Assembly: GCF_002278035.1 (NCBI RefSeq) | Contig: NZ_CP022604.1 | Span: 1,736,001-1,800,000, forward strand | Direction: 5' to 3' | Source of the DNA: Ochrobactrum quorumnocens | Lineage (GTDB): Bacteria; Pseudomonadota; Alphaproteobacteria; Rhizobiales; Rhizobiaceae | DNA length: 64,000 nucleotides | In this document: positions 18,561 to 28,284 of the stretch, one piece after another | How the letters are laid out: each line of letters opens with the position of its first letter | Position numbering within the stretch: position 1 is the stretch's first letter | Made by a program: the position numbers and the translations under genes | The notes under the pieces: model-generated | Database searches by the model: none | Seen by the model: the letters and a program-made list of their open reading frames with translations, nothing else | Told to the model about the DNA's origin: nothing

Positions 18561-18583
18561 AAAGTCTGCACGAGGCAGACTTT
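18561..18583 (-). terminator. Rho-independent terminator after the RND gene
   Basis: On the minus strand AAAGTCTGC and GCAGACTTT form a 9-bp stem with a 5-base loop, followed by TCTTTTTC. It lies 8 nt past the RND stop codon. Confidence 0.85.
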
Positions 18584-18590
18584 CTTCATA

Positions 18591-21500
18591 TCAATGTTGC
18601 GGCTTTGGCTCCACCGCCGTTTGTGTGTTTTTTGCGTCAGGTTCCTTGATACGGAACCATGCCACATAGAGCGCGGGAAGGAACAGCAGCGTAATGGCCG
18701 TACCGGCAATGATGCCGCCCATCATGGCATAGGCCATCGGCCCCCAGAACACCTCACGCGCAATGGGGATCAGTGCCAGACTTGCAGCTGCTGCTGTCAG
18801 CGCAATCGGCCGCATACGGTGCTGACTGGCCATCACGACAGCATCCCAAGGATGAATGCCATCGGTTATATGCTCCTCTACCTGCACGATCAGAATGACC
18901 GAATTTCGGATGAGAATACCGATGAGTGCCAACACCCCAAGGATCGCCACGAAGCCAAGTGGCTTGCCACTTGGAAGCAGTGCTGCAACCACGCCAATCA
19001 GACCCAGCGGAGCCACTGCCACCACGAGGAACAACCGCTGGAAGCTCTGCAATTGCAGCATCAGCACTGTTGCCATGACGAACAGCATCAGTGGCACCAC
19101 AGCCGCAATCGGCCCCTGACTCTTGCCACTTTCCTCAACTGTGCCAGCCGTTACAACGGAATAGCCAGCGGGGAGCTTATCGACGAACGCCTTCACCGAA
19201 GGTTCAAGTTCTTTGACGATAGTATCCGGCATCGTTTTATCAACGATACCAGCAGCAACCGTTATCGTTGGAATGCGCGAACGGCGATAAATCACCGGCT
19301 GCTCAAGCTCGTAGCGGAAATTGGCAATAGCTGCCAGCGGTACCGAACTGCCGTTGCCAGTCGCAATCTGCAGGCTTTGCAATGTGTCGATGGAATCGCG
19401 TTCATGCTTCTGCGCGCGAACAATGACATCGATGAGATAAATTGAATCGCGAACCTGCGTGATGCTGATGCCGCCAACAACGCCATTCAATGTCGTGGCA
19501 ATATCCTTGGATGAAATGCCAAGCTTCCGCGCTTTATCCTGCATCACGTCGACACGGATAACACGCCCCGGTTCATTCCAGTTGTAGTTGACAACACCGA
19601 GCCGCTTATCAGCACTCATAATGCCAGCAAAATCCTGAGCAATGCCGCGCAGCTTCTGAACATCAGGGCCGGAAATGCGATACTGCACCGGACGCCCGAC
19701 CGGCGGTCCAAGTTCAAGGAATTTCACAAACGTATCTGTACCCACATAATCCTTGCGCAGAACGTCATCGAATTTCGCTTTCAGGCGATCACGCGCTTCC
19801 ACATCCTTGGCGACCACCACCATCTGTCCGAAATACGGATTGGCTGGCTGCACATCGAAAGAGAGAATGAAACGGATCGCGCTTTGTCCGACATAGGTAC
19901 TCCAATGCTCGATATCTGGATTGTCCTTGAGCATTGTCTGTTCAAAACGCTCCATCTGTGCCTTGGTATCGGCAATGGAACTGTTCTGCGGCAGGGTCCA
20001 GTCGATCACCAGTTCCGGACGGTCGGACTGTGGGAAGAACTGACGTTCGATAAAGCCCATACCGAACACAGAAACAACGAACAGAGCGATTGTCGTGATA
20101 ATGGTGATCCACTTATGGCGCATGGCCAGAAGCAGTGTCGTCGAAAAGGCTTTGAAAAAGCGACTGCGCTTTTCCTCATGATGCTTCATTTTCTTAGGAA
20201 GAAGCGTCACACCGAGAAGCGGCGCAAACAACACGGCCACAATCCATGAAACGATCAGCGAAACCGCAATCACCACAAAAAGCGTGAACGTATATTCGCC
20301 CGCCTGACTGGTGTTGAGGCCAATCGGAATGAATCCCGCGATGGTCACGAGCGTACCCGTCAACATCGGAAAAGCCGTGTGCGAATAAACATAGGTCGCG
20401 GCCTTGTTGATGGGGTCGCCCTGCTCCAGCCGGGCAACCATCATTTCCACCGCAATCATCGCGTCATCGACCAGAAGCCCCAGCGCGATAATCAGCGCAC
20501 CAAGTGACACGCGTTGCAATGAAATATCCATCAAAGACATGGCAAGGAAGGTAATTGCCAGCACCAGCGGGATGGACAGCGACACCACGAAGCCTGCTCG
20601 CAAGCCAAGGCTGATGAAGCTCACGGCCAGAACGATCACAACCGCCTCAAACAGTGCCTGCGTGAAACCCGAAACAGCATCTTGAACAACTTCGGGCTGA
20701 TCGGCCACTTTCAATACATTGATACCAACCGGCAGTTCCGCCTTCACTTCTTGCATCAATGCGTCCAGCTTCTCACCGAACTCAAGCAGATTGCCATTTG
20801 GCTTCATGCCAATGCCCAGACCAATCGCATCTTGGCCGTTGACCCGGAAAATCGATGATGGTGGATCGACATAACCGCGCGTGATGGTCGCCACGTCCGA
20901 CAAGCGGAAGAAACGATCATTCACACGGAGGTTGACCGCACGAAGATCAGCTTCCGAATTGAACTGCCCGCTGACGCGAACGCTGATCCGCTCAGGCCCG
21001 GCCTGCACCACACCGGATGGCGTAATGGCATTTTGATCCTGAAGCGCTTTCAGAATGGCCTGCTGATCAAGGCCAAGGGCTGCCACTTGTCGGGTCGAGA
21101 ACTCGAGATAGATTGCCTCATCCTGCGCGCCAATGAGTTCAACTTTACCGGCATTGGGTATAGTCAGAATTTTCGTGCGTACATCTTCCGCATAATCACG
21201 CAGCTGCCGCATCGACAGCCCATCCGCAGTGAAGGCAAAGATATTGCCAAAAACATCGCCGAACTTGTCGTTGTAATAGGGACCATAGACGCCTTCCGGC
21301 ATGTTTGGCTTTATGTCGTCGAGCATATGACGCACTTCGGACCAGGCTTTTGTGACCTGTTCCTTGCGAACCGTATCCTTCAAAAAGACAAATACGACCG
21401 ACTTGCCTGCCGTGGTGACGCTGCGTGTATAATCGAGTGTGTCGAGTTCTTCGAGCTTCTTCTCGATACGATCCGTAACCTGATTCATCGTTTCATCGAT

Positions 21501-21677
21501 GGATGCGCCCGGCCAGTTGGCCTGCACCACCATCGTCTTCACGGTAAATTCCGGATCTTCCGCGCGCCCTAGATCAAGATAGGAGATGAGCCCCGCGACC
21601 AGAAAGACGAGCATGAAATACCAGACCAGCGACCGGTGGTTCAAAGCCCAATCAGAAAGATTGAAACCTTTTTTCAT
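18591..21677 (-). CDS. RND-family efflux pump, inner-membrane transporter
   Basis: A proton-driven exporter of 1028 residues with the RND layout: TM1, a large periplasmic loop, TM2-7, a second loop, TM8-12. The proton-relay aspartates Asp404 and Asp405 lie in GLLVDDAMIAVE of TM4, as in AcrB-type multidrug pumps. Its ATG overlaps the stop of the second adaptor by 4 nt (ATGA). It is the third gene of an adaptor-adaptor-pump operon, an order like TriABC of Pseudomonas aeruginosa. No outer-membrane channel gene is nearby. Substrates are unknown. Confidence 0.93.
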   Translation of the reverse strand: MKKGFNLSDWALNHRSLVWYFMLVFLVAGLISYLDLGRAEDPEFTVKTMVVQANWPGASIDETMNQVTDRIEKKLEELDTLDYTRSVTTAGKSVVFVFLKDTVRKEQVTKAWSEVRHMLDDIKPNMPEGVYGPYYNDKFGDVFGNIFAFTADGLSMRQLRDYAEDVRTKILTIPNAGKVELIGAQDEAIYLEFSTRQVAALGLDQQAILKALQDQNAITPSGVVQAGPERISVRVSGQFNSEADLRAVNLRVNDRFFRLSDVATITRGYVDPPSSIFRVNGQDAIGLGIGMKPNGNLLEFGEKLDALMQEVKAELPVGINVLKVADQPEVVQDAVSGFTQALFEAVVIVLAVSFISLGLRAGFVVSLSIPLVLAITFLAMSLMDISLQRVSLGALIIALGLLVDDAMIAVEMMVARLEQGDPINKAATYVYSHTAFPMLTGTLVTIAGFIPIGLNTSQAGEYTFTLFVVIAVSLIVSWIVAVLFAPLLGVTLLPKKMKHHEEKRSRFFKAFSTTLLLAMRHKWITIITTIALFVVSVFGMGFIERQFFPQSDRPELVIDWTLPQNSSIADTKAQMERFEQTMLKDNPDIEHWSTYVGQSAIRFILSFDVQPANPYFGQMVVVAKDVEARDRLKAKFDDVLRKDYVGTDTFVKFLELGPPVGRPVQYRISGPDVQKLRGIAQDFAGIMSADKRLGVVNYNWNEPGRVIRVDVMQDKARKLGISSKDIATTLNGVVGGISITQVRDSIYLIDVIVRAQKHERDSIDTLQSLQIATGNGSSVPLAAIANFRYELEQPVIYRRSRIPTITVAAGIVDKTMPDTIVKELEPSVKAFVDKLPAGYSVVTAGTVEESGKSQGPIAAVVPLMLFVMATVLMLQLQSFQRLFLVVAVAPLGLIGVVAALLPSGKPLGFVAILGVLALIGILIRNSVILIVQVEEHITDGIHPWDAVVMASQHRMRPIALTAAAASLALIPIAREVFWGPMAYAMMGGIIAGTAITLLFLPALYVAWFRIKEPDAKNTQTAVEPKPQH

Positions 21678-22768
21678 AGGCTGCTTCCCTTCGCATCCAG
21701 ACGGACTTTTTGCCCTTGCTTGAGTTCGTTCACTCCGGCAATCGCCACATAGCTGCCAACTTCAACATTATCGGCAACAAAACTCTCGCTGCGACGTTCG
21801 ACAACCTGAATGTCTTGGAGGCTTACGGTCTGTGTTTTAGGATCAATGACCCAGATTTCGGTTTTGCCGTCTTTCTCAAGCAAAGCCTGTATCGGCAAAA
21901 TCACGTGGTCTTTTTCCGCTCTTGCAAGCCCCGCCCTGATGGTCGCGCCAAGGCGGAAACCTTCCGGCGGATTCTCAAGCGCGATCCGAACCCGACGTGT
22001 ACGGGTCTGAGCATCGGCCTGGGGGGCGACCTCGCGCACAGTGCCATTTCCAGTCACCGTCGGATCAGCTTGCAGCTGCACATTAAACGGCGTTCCCGCC
22101 ACGAAATATTCTGTCATGCTGTCGGGGATATCGAGAACCGCTTCACGAATGTCGGGCCTTGCAACCGTCATCACTGCCTGCCCTGCGGCCACCACCTGAC
22201 CAACTTCGGCATTGGTGGCTGAAATGACGCCATCAAAATCCGGACTTAAAACAGCATATCCGCGCTGATCTTCCGCCTTGCGCAATCCAGCCTGCGCTTT
22301 TTCAAGCCCGGCCTGAGCGCTGTCACGCGCCTGCTTTGCAGCATCATAATCGGCCTGTGAAATATTGTTGCCTTTGAGCAGAATACGCAGACGTTCTTCA
22401 CTGGCCGCAGCATTGGCATATTGTGCTTCAGCACTGGAAAGATCAGCTTTTGCCGACTGCACCGAAAGATCGAGCGTGGAAGGGTCGAGCATCGCAACCA
22501 TTTCGTCTTTCTTGACGAGATCGCCCACTATAACCGGGCGCGCAATGATGCGACCAAGAACCCTAAACGCAAGGTCGGTCGAATATCGTGGTTCGATGGT
22601 GCCGGCAAAACTGGTCTGGATCGCAGGCTTGGGTGTTGCAATCGTGTAAAGCACCGGGCGAATTGCTTCGGCTCCCGATGATTTGTCATCATCCTTGCCA
22701 CAGGCCGCAAGTGTTATGAGCGAACCAACAATAGCGAGGCAGCTCAAGAGCTTCATGGTCGGCTTCAT
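21674..22768 (-). CDS. RND efflux periplasmic adaptor, lipoprotein (second adaptor)
   Basis: A membrane-fusion protein of 364 residues that links the RND pump to an outer-membrane channel. A lipoprotein signal is clear: the lipobox LAAC ends at Cys23. Lipoyl/barrel-sandwich, coiled-coil hairpin (about 95-165) and beta-barrel segments follow in the HlyD/AcrA order. It overlaps the first adaptor and the pump by 4 nt on each side, so translation is coupled. Confidence 0.9.
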   Translation of the reverse strand: MKPTMKLLSCLAIVGSLITLAACGKDDDKSSGAEAIRPVLYTIATPKPAIQTSFAGTIEPRYSTDLAFRVLGRIIARPVIVGDLVKKDEMVAMLDPSTLDLSVQSAKADLSSAEAQYANAAASEERLRILLKGNNISQADYDAAKQARDSAQAGLEKAQAGLRKAEDQRGYAVLSPDFDGVISATNAEVGQVVAAGQAVMTVARPDIREAVLDIPDSMTEYFVAGTPFNVQLQADPTVTGNGTVREVAPQADAQTRTRRVRIALENPPEGFRLGATIRAGLARAEKDHVILPIQALLEKDGKTEIWVIDPKTQTVSLQDIQVVERRSESFVADNVEVGSYVAIAGVNELKQGQKVRLDAKGSSL

Positions 22769-23895
22769 TGTGCACCGGCTCCTTCAAGACCCTGCATAAT
22801 CTCGGTCTGAGCGCCCGAACGAAGCATTTGTGCGCCTTTGGTAACAATGAGTTCGCCAACACCCAAACCGGAAGCAACGATCACTCGTTCTTTTTCATAG
22901 GCCAGCACCTTAACCGGCACGAGGGTCGCAACTTGTGTGTCCTTCGCTACGCGCCAGACAGCTGTACGGCCCGAATCGGACGTCATGGCGCTCCATGGCA
23001 GGATCACCACTTGCTGATTTTCCATATGGACGGTGCCCGTTATAGTGGCACCAAGCGCCATCTGTTCAGGCGTATTGGCAATGCCAACTTTCACGCGCAC
23101 GGTGCCAGTCTGTGCATCAACCACTGGCGAGATTTCGCGAATTTTTCCTTCCGCCTGAACGCTATCATCCGACAGCAAAGCGAGGGTAACGTCCATGCCA
23201 ATCTTGGCATAATTGACCAGCGTTTCCTGAACATCGAAGATCGCATCACGCGGACCATCTTCGGCAATCGAAAACGCCGTTTGCGCAGCCTGAACCACCT
23301 GCCCGGTTTCAATATTGCGGGCCGTCAACACACCCGAAACCGGCGCATGAAGTTCTGTATAGGAAAGCTCATCACGCGCATTGCCAAGCTGGGTTTCAGC
23401 ATTCATCAGCGTGCTTTGCGCCGTGCGGTAAACTTGCTCGGACTGATCGAATTGCGAACGCGTGGTAAACCCTTGTGCAAGCAAGGCTTGCTGGCGTCTG
23501 AAACTGGCTTCTGCCTGCACTAGCTGGGCTTGTGCGGCGTCCTTGGAAGCCTGCGCGACGCGCATATTGGATTGCTGCTCGGCATTGTCGATCCGCGCAA
23601 GGATTGCACCTTTTTCGACATGCTGGCCGATTTCGACCATACGCTCCACAACCTGCCCATTAACGCGGAACGATACATTGACCAGCGAACGGGCAGCTAT
23701 CGCGCCTGATAGCGTAAGCTTTGGCTGATAGTCGATTAACTTGCTTTCTGTCACGGCAACAGCAACGACGCCGCTGGTTTCAGCATGAGCATAAAACGCT
23801 GAAGCGAGGACCCCTGTTGTAACAACGAGAACGCCCATAATCGCTCGAAGCGCACTATGTGCCGCTTTCACAAGAGGATAAAATTTTGTGGCCAT
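22765..23895 (-). CDS. RND efflux periplasmic adaptor (first adaptor)
   Basis: A membrane-fusion protein of 376 residues. The N-terminus has a hydrophobic signal or anchor (about 17-38, ending AHAETSG) but no lipobox, unlike the second adaptor. A biotinyl-lipoyl half-motif (MVEIGQHVEKGAILARID), a coiled-coil hairpin rich in Gln/Ala, and the second half-motif are visible. It is the first gene of the three-gene operon. The two adaptors probably form heteromeric pairs, as shown for TriA and TriB. Confidence 0.9.
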   Translation of the reverse strand: MATKFYPLVKAAHSALRAIMGVLVVTTGVLASAFYAHAETSGVVAVAVTESKLIDYQPKLTLSGAIAARSLVNVSFRVNGQVVERMVEIGQHVEKGAILARIDNAEQQSNMRVAQASKDAAQAQLVQAEASFRRQQALLAQGFTTRSQFDQSEQVYRTAQSTLMNAETQLGNARDELSYTELHAPVSGVLTARNIETGQVVQAAQTAFSIAEDGPRDAIFDVQETLVNYAKIGMDVTLALLSDDSVQAEGKIREISPVVDAQTGTVRVKVGIANTPEQMALGATITGTVHMENQQVVILPWSAMTSDSGRTAVWRVAKDTQVATLVPVKVLAYEKERVIVASGLGVGELIVTKGAQMLRSGAQTEIMQGLEGAGAQ

Positions 23896-24060
23896 CTATA
23901 CGATTCTCGCTCTTTTCCTGGAGGGCACAATGCAACCAAAATAATGCTGAGAAAAGCATGCTTTAAAAACATCATTAATCATCATGTTCGCATATAAAAA
24001 TGCGTCTCTCAAAATAGCTTTGGGAAAACGCTGGAAATCTAAATAATAAATCAGAATAAT

Positions 24061-24351
24061 TTATAGTCGTATTTCTTCAACAAGCCGATTGCCTGTTGCA
24101 TTCAACTCATAACGTGTGCGCTGCGTCCGTTCATCACGCTGCCGGATGCGGATATAGCCCCCATCAGCGCCAAGAGCTACAACCTCACGCAACACAAGAG
24201 CGTGAGCTACTCCAAGTATTCGTGAAAAACTGCGACTGTCCGATGCTATATCAAACGCAAGCGCAGCAATAATACCGGCGCCAAGCCGCGAAATCCTACC
24301 TGATGCAGCTTCAAGCGCATCCACCAGTGCCATATACTCGGCTTCTTCCAT
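24061..24351 (-). CDS. Small winged-helix-like protein coupled to the YdeP-type oxidoreductase
   Basis: 96 residues with no signal peptide or membrane segment. The second half (about residues 40-95) resembles a MarR-type recognition helix, wing and final helix: a segment rich in G/R (GADGGYIRIRQRDERTQR) followed by YELNATGNRLVEE, close to the MarR 'YxLTxxG' ending. The first half is helical and Ala-rich. Its ATG overlaps the upstream stop as TGATG, so it is translationally coupled to the oxidoreductase. I do not recognise a named family. It may be a regulator or a chaperone-like partner of the enzyme. Confidence 0.7.
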   Translation of the reverse strand: MEEAEYMALVDALEAASGRISRLGAGIIAALAFDIASDSRSFSRILGVAHALVLREVVALGADGGYIRIRQRDERTQRTRYELNATGNRLVEEIRL

Positions 24352-26663
24352 CAGGCATTCACCGCCTGAACTGGGCGGAAAGAAACGATCACCGATTTTG
24401 ACGTTGGCGTGTAACTTTCGTCACCGGCACTACTAAGCGGCACCAGCACATTCATTTCCGGGTAATAGCCCGCGATACAACCACGCGGAATATCATAGGG
24501 CACAAAGCGGAAATCACGTGCAACGCGTTCAACCCCATCTGCAAAATCACCGACAACATCGGCTCGATCACCCGCTTCAACACCAATGTCCGACATATCA
24601 GCAGGGTTCATGAAAACCACCTGCCGCTCGCCATAAACGCCACGATAGCGGTCGTCCATGCCATAAATCGTCGTGTTGTACTGATCGTGACTGCGGAAAG
24701 TCTGCAAGACATAGCGTCCGGGCTTTCCACGCGCCTGTTGATGCTCGACGGCCTCTGGCATCGCCCCGCTCCAGAACGTTGCTTTACCGTTAGGCGTTAC
24801 CCATTCCAGTTCGCGCGCCGTGTTGCGTAAATGGAAACCACGCGGCACACGGACACGCACATTAAAGTCATAGAAATCGGGCAAGACCCGCGAAATATGA
24901 TCGCGGATAAGGTCGTAGTCATCAGCCAGTTCTAACCAATCGACAGGCTTTGCACCCAATGTTGCATTTGCCATGCCGGCAATGATTGCAACTTCCGAGC
25001 GGAGCAACGCCGAAGCCGGGTGGTTGATGCCGCCTGATCCATGCACCATGCTCATGGAATCTTCGACGGTAACAATCTGCGCCACACCTTTGGAATTAAG
25101 ATCAATCTCGGTGCGCCCGAGACACGGCAAAATGAACGAATCCTGCCCCGGCAAAAGGTGCGAATGGTTGAGTTTCGTTGCGATATGCACGGTCAATCGC
25201 TGGCTGGAAAGTGCCTTGATAATCATCGGACTGTCAGGCGTTGCGCGGGCGAAATTGCCACCCAGAGCAATAAAGGCTTTCGCCGATCCATCGAGCATGG
25301 CTCCGATCGCACCAAGCACATTGTGCCCCGGTTCGCGCGGCGCTTTGAAACCAAATTCCTTTTCCAGCGCATCCAGAAAGTCGGCAGACGGGCGTTCATT
25401 GATTCCGACCGTGCGATCACCCTGCACATTGGAATGGCCACGAACCGGGCACAGCCCCGCGCCTGGCTTTCCAATATTGCCGCGCAGCAGCATGAAATTG
25501 GTGATTTCGCGGATCATAATCACCGAATGACGATGTTGCGTGATACCCATCGCCCAGGTGCAGATAACGCGGCCAGCCTGCATGTAAATGTGAGCGGCAT
25601 GTTCCAGAGACTGACGCAGAAGCCCCGACTGGTCCTCAATTTCGTCCCATGAAGTTGCATCGACAGCTGCACGATAAGCTTCGAATTCCGCCGTATGCTC
25701 TGCCAGAAATTCACGATCCAGAACCGACGGTTCACCAGCTGCGAGCGCTGCATCATCAGCCGCAAAGACCGCCTTGGCCATGCCACGGAACGCGGCAAGA
25801 TCGCCACCAAGACGCGGTTGATAATAATCGCTGGCGATAGCTTCACTGCCGCCATGCATCATTTCAAGCTTGTTTTGCGGATCGGCGAAGCGCTCAAGTC
25901 CGCGTTCGCGGACCGGATTGAAGACCACGATCTTGGCACCGCGCTCTGCTGCGCGCCGCAGATCGCCAAGCATGCGGGGATGGTTGGTGCCGGGATTTTG
26001 TCCGACTACAAAAATAGCATCGGCTTGCTCGAAATCCTCAAGCAAAACAGTTCCCTTGCCAACACCTACCGATTGTTTGAGCGCCACACCGCTGGCCTCA
26101 TGGCACATGTTGGAGCAGTCAGGGAAATTGTTCGTGCCATAAGCCCGCACGAAAAGCTGATAGAGAAATGCCGCTTCGTTGGATGCACGGCCCGAGGTAT
26201 AAAATTCCACACGGTCTGGCGTATCGAAGCTCTTCAATGTGTCGCCAATAGCGCCAAAAGCTTCATCCCACTCAACGGCTTCGTATTTGTCGGTTGCTGC
26301 ATTGTAGCGCATCGGATGCGTCAGACGCCCCGTGTTCTCGAGCGCATAATCGGTCCACGATTGCAGTTCCGAAACCGTATGCTCTGTGAAGAACTTCGGT
26401 GTTGTGCGTCGCTCGGTCGCCTCCCAGGCCACCGCCTTCACACCGTTCTCGCAGAACTCGAACGACGAGCCGTGCTCGGGATCGCCCCATGCGCAACCAG
26501 GACAATCGAAACCGTCTGGCTGGTTGGCCTTGAGAAGAGCACGCGCACCGGTAAGCGGTGCACCGCTGGCAAGCAATTGCTTGCCACAGCTTTTCAATGC
26601 GCCCCACCCACCTGCAGCACTCGACCGCTTGCCGATGAACTTGGGTCCCGAAGCTTTGCTCAT
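24351..26663 (-). CDS. ydeP: FdhF/YdeP-family molybdopterin oxidoreductase
   Basis: A 770-residue protein of the molybdopterin-guanine-dinucleotide oxidoreductase superfamily, related to formate dehydrogenase H and to E. coli YdeP. Cys54, Cys57 and Cys71 lie in the N-terminal region where the [4Fe-4S] site occurs in relatives. Cys187 in SNMCHEASG falls near the position of the catalytic Sec/Cys. The C-terminal dinucleotide-binding domain starts near residue 640. No twin-arginine signal is seen, so it is cytoplasmic. ATG 26663 is chosen for AGGA 8 nt upstream; the in-frame ATG at 26720 lacks one. The reaction is unknown; YdeP has been linked to acid resistance in enterics. Confidence 0.87.
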   Translation of the reverse strand: MSKASGPKFIGKRSSAAGGWGALKSCGKQLLASGAPLTGARALLKANQPDGFDCPGCAWGDPEHGSSFEFCENGVKAVAWEATERRTTPKFFTEHTVSELQSWTDYALENTGRLTHPMRYNAATDKYEAVEWDEAFGAIGDTLKSFDTPDRVEFYTSGRASNEAAFLYQLFVRAYGTNNFPDCSNMCHEASGVALKQSVGVGKGTVLLEDFEQADAIFVVGQNPGTNHPRMLGDLRRAAERGAKIVVFNPVRERGLERFADPQNKLEMMHGGSEAIASDYYQPRLGGDLAAFRGMAKAVFAADDAALAAGEPSVLDREFLAEHTAEFEAYRAAVDATSWDEIEDQSGLLRQSLEHAAHIYMQAGRVICTWAMGITQHRHSVIMIREITNFMLLRGNIGKPGAGLCPVRGHSNVQGDRTVGINERPSADFLDALEKEFGFKAPREPGHNVLGAIGAMLDGSAKAFIALGGNFARATPDSPMIIKALSSQRLTVHIATKLNHSHLLPGQDSFILPCLGRTEIDLNSKGVAQIVTVEDSMSMVHGSGGINHPASALLRSEVAIIAGMANATLGAKPVDWLELADDYDLIRDHISRVLPDFYDFNVRVRVPRGFHLRNTARELEWVTPNGKATFWSGAMPEAVEHQQARGKPGRYVLQTFRSHDQYNTTIYGMDDRYRGVYGERQVVFMNPADMSDIGVEAGDRADVVGDFADGVERVARDFRFVPYDIPRGCIAGYYPEMNVLVPLSSAGDESYTPTSKSVIVSFRPVQAVNA

Positions 26664-26858
26664 GTCGTCATCCTCAATTGCATAGCTTTTGCGCTCAACG
26701 CGTATCACATAACGATGCAATATTTCTCACAATTTCGGCATCCACTATGCGCCCAAAATGGCCAATCGCCGTCGTAAAGACACTACTGGTCACTCCAATA
26801 TCGCACCGACCATAGAAGCCGACTTTTAATATAGTTGAATTACACAGCCCATTAAATA

Positions 26859-26888
26859 GAGTGCTCCCCAAAAGTGTGAAACGGTTTG
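26859..26888. repeat. Degenerate copy of the palindromic intergenic repeat
   Basis: GAGTGCTCCCCAAAAGTGTGAAACGGTTT matches the first half of the 45-bp repeat family with a few changes; the second half is lost. It lies in the 292-nt divergent gap between the YdeP-type gene and lldD. Confidence 0.55.
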
Positions 26889-26955
26889 CACTTGATTTCA
26901 GGTCAACAATCCTTCATGCGATTGGTAAAGAAAACTGACCACAAGGGGTGGGAGA

Positions 26956-28104
26956 ATGCCGAACATCGTTGAGATTGCCGATCTGAAACGGCTTGCACAA
27001 CGTCGTGTCCCGAAGATGTTCTTCGATTATGCTGATTCCGGCGCTTGGACTGAGTCTACTTATCGGGCAAACGAAGCTGATTTCGCAAAGATCAAACTGC
27101 GTCAGCGCGTGTTGGTCGATATGACCAATCGTTCGCTTGAAACAACAATGGTTGGTGAAAAGGTGGCCATGCCGGTCGCCCTCGCCCCGACAGGTCTCAC
27201 CGGCATGCAGCATGCCGACGGCGAAATGCTCGCAGCGCAAGCCGCAGAGGCCTTCGGCGTACCATTTACACTGTCGACGATGAGCATTTGCTCCATTGAA
27301 GATGTTGCATCCGTGACCAAGAAGCCATTCTGGTTCCAGCTTTACGTGATGAAAGATCGAGAGTTTGTAAAGAACCTGATCAGCCGCGCCAAAGCTGCTG
27401 GCTGCTCTGCGTTGGTTCTCACGCTTGACCTTCAAATTCTGGGCCAACGCCACAAGGATCTGCGCAACGGACTTTCGGCTCCGCCAAAGTTTACGCCGAA
27501 GCACATCTGGCAGATGGCAACCCGTCCCGGCTGGTGCATGGGGATGCTCGGCACGCAACGCCGTACGTTCCGTAACATTGCAGGCCACGCCAAGAATGTA
27601 GCCGATCTCTCTTCGCTGTCCTCATGGACTGCGGAACAATTCGATCCGCAGCTCAACTGGAACGACGTTGCGTGGATCAAAGAACAATGGGGCGGCAAGC
27701 TGATTCTCAAAGGCATACTCGACGTTGAGGATGCAAAGATGGCAGCGAAGACCGGTGCCGATGCGATTATCGTGTCGAACCATGGCGGCCGTCAGCTTGA
27801 TGGTGCGGTCTCCTCAATTTCGATGCTCAAGCCAATTGTTGACGCTGTCGGTGACAAGATCGAAGTACATATGGATGGCGGCGTCCGTTCGGGTCAGGAT
27901 GTATTGAAAGCCCGTGCCCTTGGTGCACAGGGGGTCTTCATCGGCCGTCCATTCCTGTATGGGCTTGGTGCAATGGGCAAAGAAGGCGTAACGCTCGCGC
28001 TGGAAATCATTCGCAAAGAACTCGATATCACCATGGCGCTTTGCGGCAAGCGCAACATTAACGATATCGATCAATCGATCATCCATTCGGTCGATTTCAA
28101 GTAA
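26956..28104 (+). CDS. lldD: L-lactate dehydrogenase (quinone), FMN-dependent
   Basis: Oxidises L-lactate to pyruvate and passes electrons to the quinone pool at the membrane. The 382 residues match LldD (E. coli 396). The catalytic His276 lies in SNHGGRQLDG, followed by the FMN/phosphate-binding DGGVRSG segment. GGGAGA stands directly before the ATG, a short spacing. The gene is a single unit bounded by a terminator. Other alpha-hydroxy-acid oxidases share the fold, but the overall pattern best fits lactate dehydrogenase. Confidence 0.92.
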   Translation: MPNIVEIADLKRLAQRRVPKMFFDYADSGAWTESTYRANEADFAKIKLRQRVLVDMTNRSLETTMVGEKVAMPVALAPTGLTGMQHADGEMLAAQAAEAFGVPFTLSTMSICSIEDVASVTKKPFWFQLYVMKDREFVKNLISRAKAAGCSALVLTLDLQILGQRHKDLRNGLSAPPKFTPKHIWQMATRPGWCMGMLGTQRRTFRNIAGHAKNVADLSSLSSWTAEQFDPQLNWNDVAWIKEQWGGKLILKGILDVEDAKMAAKTGADAIIVSNHGGRQLDGAVSSISMLKPIVDAVGDKIEVHMDGGVRSGQDVLKARALGAQGVFIGRPFLYGLGAMGKEGVTLALEIIRKELDITMALCGKRNINDIDQSIIHSVDFK

Positions 28105-28113
28105 AAATTGTAG

Positions 28114-28136
28114 AACCCGGCTTAGACCGGGTTTTT
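28114..28136 (+). terminator. Rho-independent terminator after lldD
   Basis: AACCCGG and CCGGGTT form a 7-bp stem with a 6-base loop, followed by a T run, 10 nt after the lldD stop codon. Confidence 0.85.
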
Positions 28137-28284
28137 CAACGCCTGTATCATGGCTTTACCAACTACGAATACTACCTCTAGTTTAGTGTTCACTAATAAG
28201 AAGTAACGATAGTTTAAGCATATTCATTTACCATCTTTAGCCAACGGTTCGGGAACCGCGATTATTTCGGTTGGAGTTGGGTAG

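Noticed and set aside
18542..18709. N-terminal extension of the SIS gene up to 18709
   Set aside because: It runs across the terminator and into the 3' end of the RND gene; GGAGA 6 nt before 18541 marks the real start.
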